Shown here piece by piece: positions 1 to 9,300 of a DNA stretch of 11,661 bases (position 1 is its first letter; the number at the start of each line of letters is the position of its first letter). The position numbers were made by a program, and so were the translations under genes. The notes under the pieces are model-generated. The model ran no database searches, was not told the DNA's origin, and was given only the letters and a program-made list of their open reading frames with translations. Source of the DNA: Acanthaster planci (lineage: Eukaryota > Echinodermata > Asteroidea > Valvatida > Acanthasteridae); the NCBI RefSeq assembly GCF_001949145.1, contig NW_019091414.1, positions 1,449,965 to 1,461,625 on the forward strand. The letters are read 5' to 3'.

Positions 1-589
1 TTTTGTTTTGTGGGAAAGATTAAAAATGTAATTGGTTAACCCACAAAAAATTGAAAAGAAATTGAAAGGTAAGTGACCAGACAAGAATTTAATTTGTGTT
101 TCAGAAATCTCAGGGATGTTGGCGTGCGTGCTATTGGGCCCTGAACAGTGCTGATTTTACACTGTTTTCAGTGGGGCTTGAATTAGTAGACTGGACCCTA
201 TAAGGGGCAGAACAGCCTTCAAAAGGTTGTTTATGGGTCACAGGCAGGGCCTGGGATAGTCATGTTTGTGATATCTGTTGCAGAAAAATTCGGAAAACAA
301 AATCGTTGTCTAATGTCTGACACCACGCAAGAAATACGGTCTCATTTTTTTGCAACTCACAATGAGCATGCTGGGCCTGATGAGGCCAAATTACTAACAC
401 AAGCGACACCTAAACCTGCACGTGCAGCAAGAAAATGACAACCAACTTGCAGTCCGGGTACTCCGTCCTTGAAGGTTAAGGTCTACATGGTCTCTAAGGA
501 CGCTTTAGTAAGCTGGGGAGGACGTACAGACTGTACTTGATTATGGGTCACCGAGAACAGCATCCTCTGTCATGACCTACGGTAGTACG

Positions 590-607
590 CCTACTCCGCC
601 TACTCCG
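590..607. repeat. Two tandem copies of CCTACTCCG
   Basis: A 9-base unit repeated exactly twice, in a locally CpG-containing patch. It sits in the upstream non-coding region. No function is visible. Confidence 0.85.
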
Positions 608-1436
608 TGGTAACTCCATACAGACGCCTAGGTTGTGTCTGTGTTGACGGGACTGCAGACAGCCATGGTGCATGTGACCTTACCATGGTGTATTATTCAG
701 GTCATTGAAATTTATTATGCACGCAATTTAGCAAGTGCTGATTGGTTCCCTTGGAAAGCCGCGGGAAAAATAAAGAACAAGTTAAAACACTGCTGCAAGA
801 TTCCCAAGACATTAGTGCGAGCTGGCGCACAGTCTAATTATGATTCATTAGGAGGCGCACTATGCACGGTGTCCGCTATAAAGCACTAACGTCTTGAAAC
901 CAAGACTAGGCCTGGGCAAGCCAGGCACCCGTTGATGTAAAAAATACAGAAAGACTCACATCTGGACAATGTTGGTACACAATTGAACTGCACTTGGCCA
1001 GGGACAGGCTCAGATTTTTTTTTTGTTCCTGCTTAGGGGAGGCCCAGTAGTTTAAGGTGAATAAACCCATGAATCCAGGCTGTTCAGAGGTACATGTAGG
1101 ATTACATGGGAGATGATTGCAGTTGGCAGCCTGAGTAATTTTTTTTTATCAATTGATTAGCAAAAGTGGCATATCCAGGGGATGTCAGTGACACTGTAAG
1201 CAATAAAACCACTCTGACCACGCTCCAGTCATGGAGGAAACTGAAGACACATGCTCCAACCCAGGCTAAAGCACCTGCTCCCCTCAATATAAACAGGCCA
1301 TTGGCTAAACCCCCAGGGCCTGATCATGATAAGGGAGTGACCACATGTCTAAGGAATGTCCACCCAGGCACTGCTACCCTACCAAATTATACATGTACAT
1401 GGCAGGCCTATCGGGAACCATCTTGTGTAGAATATG

Positions 1437-1502
1437 CACATGTACATGTACATACATGTACATGTACACAGTACCTGTACAGCACCTTGTGTACATGTAC
1501 AT
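1437..1502. repeat. ACATGTAC palindromic microsatellite
   Basis: A run made mainly of overlapping self-complementary ACATGTAC units, interrupted by CAGTACCTGTACAG and ending with another TGTACATGTACA block. TACATGTA starts at 1443, 1453, 1459 and 1492. Every unit reads the same on both strands. Open frames crossing it (His/Met/Tyr/Thr/Cys-rich peptides) are artefacts of the repeat. Confidence 0.9.
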
Positions 1503-1646
1503 CAACTCTTTTTAGAGACAATGTACAAACTTTTCCTAGCTATAAAACCTATAGCTATAAAGTTACTAAAAGATTTTAGCGTTAAACAAGATGGAAAACT
1601 TCCTTGCTCTATGCATTATTTAATATTTGGTTACACAAGGCTCAAG

Positions 1647-1724
1647 TTTCCTAGCTCTATGGTTAAATCATGGAGACAGGAAAACAGATTTCCTTCCTCC
1701 ATGGTTAAGCATTGAGCAAGGAAA
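1647..1724. repeat. Two adjacent related hairpins
   Basis: Two imperfect palindromes, 1647–1683 and 1689–1724, are separated by 5 bases. Each begins TTTCCTnnCTCyATG and ends with its near reverse complement (ATGGAGACAGGAAA and CATTGAGCAAGGAAA). The tip of each contains GGTTAA. A related forward half-unit, CTTCCTTGCTCTATG, lies just upstream at about 1601–1615. The pattern looks like duplication of one hairpin unit. Confidence 0.75.
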
Positions 1725-2755
1725 CAAAAATTCAGCCACTAACATCAAATCCAACCATTCCTGTTGACATACTGTCAATTGCTAGACTCCGACAGAAAAC
1801 TATAAAAAGTTAGATAACACTAGTCGACTGGCAAGACCCCCAAAATAACCCTGACTGTAAAAACTCTAAGTAATCTTCACTCCTTGTTACTTTTAGGAGG
1901 ATTCAAACTATTCCAGTTTTGGATAATCTAGCACTTCTGATTCTTTACTAAAAAATGAAACATTAAAAACACATACCTGAAAAAAGACGGCAGAAAATTA
2001 AGATAAATTGTGCTGAAATGTGTTGGTCACTCTACAGGCAAGCACACCCAGCATAGCACTTATCTGTACTCCTCAGTCTGCCCACTTGGCTGGACTGTAC
2101 CATTCTCACTGGTGGGCTTTCTCTCACCCTACACAACCATCAATACAACTTAGGTTCTAGGGTCTTGTTTTAGAAGATGGCTTGTTTGATTCAGATAAGC
2201 AACAGGTGCTGGCCTGCTATATGGGCATTGCAAGGAAGGGGAATAATGAGAAATTTGCCCCCTGGCCCAGGGAAGAAAGGTAAGGACAAGATAAGGAAAC
2301 AAGTAAAGACTAGAGGAATGTGCTTGTGAACAACCACAGAGCTGCTTCTGAATCAGAGCCTTCTCTAAACATAATTTGTATATTTTGTGAGCTATAGTTT
2401 ATTTTTTTCAATCCGGTTTCATGACCTACTGGTAAAGCATGTCTCTCTAGGCTTGATCCTGTTAACACCAACTTGTGTACTTTGTAGAAGTTCATTACGC
2501 CGAAACATTCAGTCTTTTGACGTGGGTCATGTTTTGACTTAGTAAAAATCACCCTAACCCCCATCCTCCCACTAGGAGCATTGACGTGTATAAATGGGTA
2601 TTGCGCAATCGCCCATTTTTCGCCCTCTGAATTCCAATGTTTTCTCAAAAACCACTGCAAACTGTCTGTGACATTGTTCATTGTTACAAATGAAGAGAAA
2701 GAAAGGCATTTTGAGGAGTTTCTGTTCCCGTCTCTTGAAAAGTGTCCCATACTTC

Positions 2756-2781
2756 ACCATCGCGACCCACCATCGCGACCC
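2756..2781. repeat. Two tandem copies of ACCATCGCGACCC
   Basis: An exact 13-base unit repeated twice. Each copy contains TCGCGA, a CpG-rich palindrome that is unusual in this AT-rich region. No function is visible. Confidence 0.85.
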
Positions 2782-3269
2782 AGAGAACGAAAACAATAGC
2801 TGCTTTGGCAGTGTGGCGGAAGCAGCTAAAAATGATATGCAATGAAAGGAAATGGAATGAAAATCATCAATATGGAAACAAATATGTCTCAACTACTATT
2901 TATTGTGAAAACAATTGACTGGTAAGATACTCAAATACTGATATGCCCAATGGAATAAACGAAAAGGGAAGGGGGTGTAAATTGGGACCTTGAACCCTGG
3001 CCATCCTGTGCTCCCCTTTCAATATTTTTATCAGTTCCCAGTGAACCTAAAATGGGAGTTCGGAGCACCGCCACCCATGAAAATTTTGAGTTACATGTAA
3101 TTCTTTTATTGCAGAGACCTTCACATCTGTGTACAGTTTGTTCAATCTTTTCTGTTTATTTCATTTTTTCTCGGTGAGAACATGTATGGTTTCACCCCCA
3201 GACTCTTCACTGATATGTAGATTCTCTGGAGGTTTGACACTTTTTTCTTTTTGAATCTGCACTTTGAAG

Positions 3270-3397
3270 GAATCATTCTTCATGTGGACTTTTGGTGTTG
3301 AGCTTCCGGGTTTCTATGGTGCTGTGGCCGTGGATACGGGGAAGACAGTGCTGTTTGCACCCAAGATACCAGAGGCATACATTGTGTACATGGGAGA
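3270..3397 (+). CDS. PEPD: PEPD exon 1 in window (local residues 1–42 plus 2 nt)
   Basis: It begins with [10 protein letters not shown], matching human ESFFHWAFGV from residue 68, and includes VDTGKTVLF and the end of the N-terminal domain segment. The acceptor is the AG at 3268–3269 after a T-rich run. It is the only AG available, because an in-frame TGA at 3252–3254 closes the reading frame upstream. The donor is GTGAGT at 3398, leaving a split codon (GA + C = Asp). The codon before this exon belongs to an exon outside the window, and its phase is assumed to be 0. Confidence 0.93.
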
Positions 3398-6300
3398 GTG
3401 AGTTTAACTTATGATGTCATTTATAGGTCGGCGAGTAATATATGGTTGCTGGATTAATCCATCAGTATATCATTATCAATAATTTGGTTACAATTTTCCT
3501 TTTTGATTCATCAAAATTCAAGTCTTGAAAATACTGGCTTCTTATTAAGTGGTGACAGAGAATGGTAAATATCTCTATCTCTCCAGCAAGATACTTTAGA
3601 CAAAAATTTGGATGCATGCTAAAAAAAATAATTTGTTTTAATTTCTGAACCACAAACAGGGCATGAAATTTTAACGAGCTGTGTTTTTTCACCAAGAGCC
3701 ATTCACACCATACTTGTATGTACATGTACAGCGTACATCCTACATGTGCAAATGGAGTTTATGCATTCATTCATTCTTTAGTAACTTTTTACTGTTACAA
3801 AAGAAAGTAATAATAACTTAAAATTCTTTGTCTTTGTAGTCACATGTACATCTACCTGTAGTGGTTTTAATTTGTTGAAAATGGGCTTATTTGAAGAAAA
3901 TGGAGATAAACTGCATATGTAGGCTTAAAGAAAGGACCAAAATGAATGCTGTTTTGCAAATTTTTCTCTTTAGCTTGCCATCCAATGAAGTTCTTAAAGA
4001 GCGATATGCAGTAGATGAGGTTCACTATGTGGAAGAGGTACATAGTTATTTTCTGATTAAATTAAATTTTAAACTAATTAAATCTCTTGAAACGGTCATT
4101 GTAAGTTTAAAAGCAAGTGCTCTGAGGAAAGATTATTTAACCCTAAAAGTCCTCAGATCCTCCAAAGTTTTTTTTCACATGTTGTATGGAGCTTGGTTGA
4201 AAGCAATGAGAACTCTTAATCTTATATAGTATAACGTGTACATTAGTACAGTTAATATACAAAGTACATGTAACGGGTAACTGCAGGACCAGTGCAGGGG
4301 CAATCATGATACACGTTAACTCTATTTTACTCATTGTTTCAGATTGTAACTGTACTGGAAGCAATGAAGCCTAGTACACTCCTTACTCTGGTAAGCTACA
4401 GGAAAGATTCTCCCCAAGATTTTATGGAGTTGTTTAAAAGATCCCCCCTCCGGAAGAAAAATTGTGCCTGTTTTAGGGAAAAAAAGGTTATTAATCTTAA
4501 GCTTGATTCACAGCCTAGAAGTTCTTGTGCTTGTAAGTGCATGGAGATTTCAGTTGCTGCATCACTGCTGTAAGCAGATTTTCTTGCTGGAGTTTGCATG
4601 CACTTCCTCACAGCTACCATGAATCAAGCAAAACCTGCGCACTTACGTGTACAAGCTGTGCCCACTATCTCCTGTTCATTTTCTGCCATGTCTGTCTCCT
4701 ACAGAAAGGCGTCAACTCAGACAGTGGGTTAACATCACATGAGGCAGTATTTGATGGCATCGACAAGTAAGACTGGTCTTTTGACAAATTAATCCTGAAA
4801 CAAGCTGGGTTTATTTTCCTAAATGTAAAAGTGAACATTTCACCTATCAGCAATCAAAATTTTACCAAAAATCTGAACTTGCAAGATAATGACAGACATA
4901 CATGTATATACATCATTTCTGGCAGAATTTTTTAAAAATCACAATTTAAGAATAGATCAGGTGTTTTGAAGAACTTGTTGAATAGAGAGGTAATGTATCA
5001 AGATTATTGTCGGATAATGGTGGTTTTGGTTTCAGCATGTATTTACAGCACATCTAGCACACTTTCTGTGCGGACTGAATTGTTTATTTGGACTTCGGGT
5101 AGCGTTGTTCCTCAAACTTTCCTAAAGGGTATTAGTATAAAATGGTATTCATCTTTGACATGTCCATGAAATGGATAAGTCAAAGATGAACATAATTCAA
5201 GCAGTTGCATATTTGGTTTTTGTTTGTACATGTATTTCAAGAACAAAGGTCCCTTCTTTAAACGTTTAAGACTGCAACACGGTTCAGATCAGATAAAAAA
5301 TTATTGTTGGCATGTACAGTTTATAAAACCCGTAATGTTGCATTGTACATGTATATGTTTAGGGAAAAAATCCTTTTTTAAATCGGATGAAATTTGAAGA
5401 CTTTTTCGTTCAGGGCACACTTTGAAACCCAGCATCCCTTGGCAGCTACTTCCTCTTAACTTGCTGTCTGCAACCTTAGGCTTGTATTTGACTTCCAAAA
5501 AGCACCATAAAAAAACTGCTTAGTCTTGAAGCATCAAGTTGTGTTTATGTTTGCCAAAGTTACAAACCACTTCAATTTCTTACATTATTTTAATCCTGTT
5601 TTATTTTGGCAGGTTTAAAGTGAATAACGCTCTCCTTTATCCTGAAATATGCGAATGGTAAGCTCAGATTTTACTCTTAAATCATTTTAACATAAATTTG
5701 TTTTTGCATCTGAAATTAATTTGCAAAGTCAGATGGACCATCAGGTTGCTGAACCGAAATTTTAAGTAGTTTGATTACTGGGCCGGAGTTCTGTCCTTTG
5801 CTCTGTTTGTAGTCGTGTCTTCAAGAGCGCAGGTGAATTGGAGATCCTTCGCTATGTCTGTGCTCTGAGTTGTGAGGCTCATAAGGATGTCATGCGCAAG
5901 GCTCAGCCTGGTCTGATGGAATACCAGCTAGAGAGGTAGGCCATTGGCTGTGTGCAGGAACAGTAGAGGGCACTATACAGTATGTTCTACCAACCATATA
6001 CCAACCTATATGTTCGATTTGATGCTTACATGACTTTTATGCTTTCTTAGACGTGGCCAAAGTAACCGACCTGCCGAGTGGGTTATCTGGGGAAGTATCC
6101 CACAATGCAATGCATAAAAACTCTGAAGGAAAATTGATGCCATTGTAAAAAGTCCAGAAAAATTGTTGCATGTTGGGGCTACCTGACTTAAGTCAGGTAT
6201 ATTATTTTAAATAAAGGCCATGTTCACACGGATGTGCTTTTGTGCATGTCCCCTCAGCCCAGTTGGGCACCTCAAGGAAAGATTATTTATTCCCACATAT

Positions 6301-9300
6301 TGTGCGTGCTCACCTAAACCTGTAATGAAATCACAGATATCCGCAACCTAAGTAATTTAACATGCTGATTATTGAGTGAGACTACTGCCTACCGGTAAGT
6401 CTAGGCCCTTTACAGCAGTGACATGCATATCAGTGGAAAGTAGCTAGCTACAGCTATTGACCATTACCTTCCATGGTGTGCATGTTTGATCGACAGCTAG
6501 TGGTCAACAACAGTTTGGCAATATGTAGCTCACACTCTACCAAATGTCAACAATAATTGTTCTAGTCTAGCTGATTGTTCAGGTCCATTTAACCAAGGTT
6601 ATTTGTATCACTGATTACCAATAGCTACCTCACAGTATCTGAATGCACAGCAGGGAATGGGGACCATGAGTTACCATGACAACATTTTATAGTAATTCGA
6701 CTAGAGACAATCATTCCTTAATCCAAACTACATGTATACTAACAGGATAGACATATTTTCAAGATAACGGCAAAACCCGTTACACAAAGGATAGACATAG
6801 ATTCCACAGTTGGTCACTACAGTCACTTAGTGGCCAAGCGGCTCTTTTTTGTCATTATTTAATATTGTTGTTTAGGGTCATCGTGTCATGATTCGTCCAC
6901 TGGTTACCCCATAATCCTTGCTCAGTCCTTAGATGTATTGGTTCACGCAAACCAACTTACGTGGAGTTCATGCAGTCCATGATAATTGAATGTACATTTG
7001 ATGTTTCCACTCAGTACATTCCGGTACCATGTGTACTACCATGGCGGATGTCGCAAAGTGGCCTACACCTGCATTTGTGCCAGGTAAGGACACCTAAACT
7101 GTACATCTTGGTAACTCTTGGCATTAAGCCAGCCATTCAAGCTATTCAAGACCTGAAATCTCTCATTTCGTTTCTCATTGTTGAGTTTCTTTAACATTTC
7201 TCATTAAATTCAGTTAATGTTGAACCGTCTGACATCTTGTTCAGAATTTTGGTTTCCAAGTCTTTTTGAATGTGTCTTTAATCATTGTAGTGGACACAAC
7301 TCTTCTGTCTTACACTATGGACACGCCGGAGCACCCAACAACAGGCAAATCCAAGATGGAGACATATGGTGGGTCTCATTTTATCACACAAATGTGAAAT
7401 GTGTACTTATTTTCTGGGCACTGGTTTGACTTTGCTGTCTTTGGAATACTTTTGGACCATTTAATAAGAAACAATCTGGACATCATTTATGAACATAACC
7501 AAAGGCCATATCTTTTCATTAAAACAATGGATAGCCAAAATTCTTAACCCTTGCCCCGAATCCAGTGTTGCAGCCCAGTCAATGTCGTACACGTCCGACC
7601 TATCTGTTTTTTGTTTTCCACCACAATGTACTGATATTTCCTATGATAAAATACTAGTGTCATGAAAACAGAGAGGTTTGCTTTGAACAGAGAAAGTCAC
7701 AGATACATTCCTTTTTACTTGTCAAGTCTGAAGTAATTTTCTCCAAAGTTAAGAAAGTCACAAATCTTTTTCGCAAGTCACAGGCAAACATTGTGACCTT
7801 AGTGCAACTCAAGCAATTCAATAATAGTGCCAACGACCGTGCCTGTTGATTTTTGTATCATGAAATGGACAAACTGTATCATTATTTTCGCACAAACTCA
7901 GTTTCCTAAACAATTGTTGTGTCCTGCAGCACCTTAGACATGGGAGGAGAATATTACGGATATGCCGCCGACATCACAATTGCCTTTCCTGCCAATGGCA
8001 AATTCACGGCTGACCAACGCATTATCTACGAAACCGTTCTGAAGGCGAATCATGCTGTGCTCAATGCAATGAAACCAGGTACAAATCTACAAGATCCATG
8101 TAGTTGAAATCTGTCACACAAAGTTGTGAAAAACTTTCACATGGGGAAAATGTCAGCACTTGAGAAATGGGTTTTAAATAAGCTATTTTTGTATGTTGCA
8201 CCCTTTTCCAAAAAAATCTCATCCTCATCAGTCTGTTACTTTGGATTTGGAGGTTGGCGACAAAAGTTGAACTAGTTGTAGGACAAGCTCACTTCTTGTG
8301 CCTGTGTGATTGACTAATGAGAGTGCAAGGAAGAAAGAAGTTTGTGAAATTTCTGGGTATGGAGTTGCTGTCAGTGAAATAGCATGTCTGATCTGCAATT
8401 TTACCATGACACATTTGATCCACGCTTGCAGGTGTCCTGTGGCCAGACATGCATTGCCTAGCTGAGCGGACTATCCTTGAGGAGCTGAAACGACATGGCC
8501 TAGTCCAAGGTGACGTTGATGAGATGATGAAGGTGTACCTAGGAGCTGTCTTCATGCCCCACGGCCTGGGACACTTCCTAGGATGTGACACCCATGATGT
8601 TGGTGGCTACCCAAAGGTGAAACTAGAAAGCAGTTTACCAAGAAAAAGACCTCTTTAAATATGTCTCGGAGGAAGTTTTTACTGATGCAGGGATCATTTG
8701 AAAATTTTGAATGATCCTTTTTCTTTTCAAACATTTTAATGCACCCATACTTATCTCCTTGCTGAGACAGGCCATAACCGAGTTAGTTTATCTCTACATG
8801 CCTGAATATTGTTCTTACACTGTTACTAATGGAAGCAGTGTGCATTCCTGCAGGCAGATTAAGGCTATGCCTGAAACGGGCTTCTCAGAGCTATGGCTAC
8901 CTATGAGTATTGACTGTCAGCATGTAGCCACTTGCAACCAGCAAAGATCTAGACCTAGATCTAGGCACAAGAAACTGCCTTTCAATACAGTGCAGCAACA
9001 CGAGATAATCACGAACAGGCCATTTCTCACACAGCATCTGCCTTGATGTTTGCTCGTTTTGCAGACGATGTGTTGCACAAGGATGAAGCAGAATTTACTT
9101 GTTTTAGATGCACATAATTCAAATTAAAATGTCTTCTTTTAGTCAGTAACAATTGACAAGGCTTATATATGTGTAAATGATGGTGTGGCACTGCATGCAT
9201 CTACAAAGAAATAATGATTTTACTCTGAATAGTGTATGTTAGCATACTTTGTATAATGAATCACCTTTGAAAACTTGTCTGAAAATGCTGTGAAACTGTA

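Larger units (their letters stand above)
1..3269 (+). other. Upstream region, probably intron before the first visible exon
   Basis: No exon could be recognised on either strand. I looked for the missing prolidase N-terminus (motifs like LKVP, NRxRLCERL, RYCTDT, VLFRQ) and did not find it. Open frames here are short and lack family features. The region is AT-rich and holds short repeats listed separately (590–607, 1437–1502, 1647–1724, 2756–2781). A direct repeat AGCTATAAA also occurs at 1538 and 1553. Calling it intron is inference from the missing ~67 N-terminal residues. It could include 5' flank if the upstream exons are absent from the assembly. Confidence 0.7.
5936..7014 (+). other. PEPD: PEPD intron 6 in window (1079 bases)
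   Basis: The donor is GTAGGC and the acceptor CACTCAG. It holds a perfect 20-base palindrome (6180–6199), a 9-bp stem hairpin (6810–6837), a TTGACCA/TGGTCAA inverted pair (6457–6463 and 6501–6507), TACATGTA at 6729 and GGATAGACATA repeated near 6745 and 6789. Parts may derive from old mobile elements, but no element end or protein is recognisable. Confidence 0.88.

Noticed and set aside
374-387. GGCCT–GATG–AGGCC mini hairpin
   Set aside because: A five-base stem is too short to mean anything in 11.6 kb.
635-889. 84-codon open frame on the + strand
   Set aside because: No recognisable domain, no prolidase N-terminal motif and no exon-like splice boundaries; within chance length for this composition.
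1166-1715. Overlapping open frames of 137 and 93 codons on the + strand
   Set aside because: Much of their length is the ACATGTAC microsatellite and the hairpin repeats, which give low-complexity His/Tyr/Cys/Thr peptides. No family features.
3891-4229. 112-codon frame considered as a separate small gene
   Set aside because: It is prolidase exon 2 read together with intron on both sides. Only 3974–4037 matches prolidase.
9170-9290. Possible C/D box snoRNA in intron 10 (ATGATGG near 9178, CTGA near 9279)
   Set aside because: No convincing terminal stem, no clear internal C'/D' boxes and a poor box C match; such short motifs are expected by chance.
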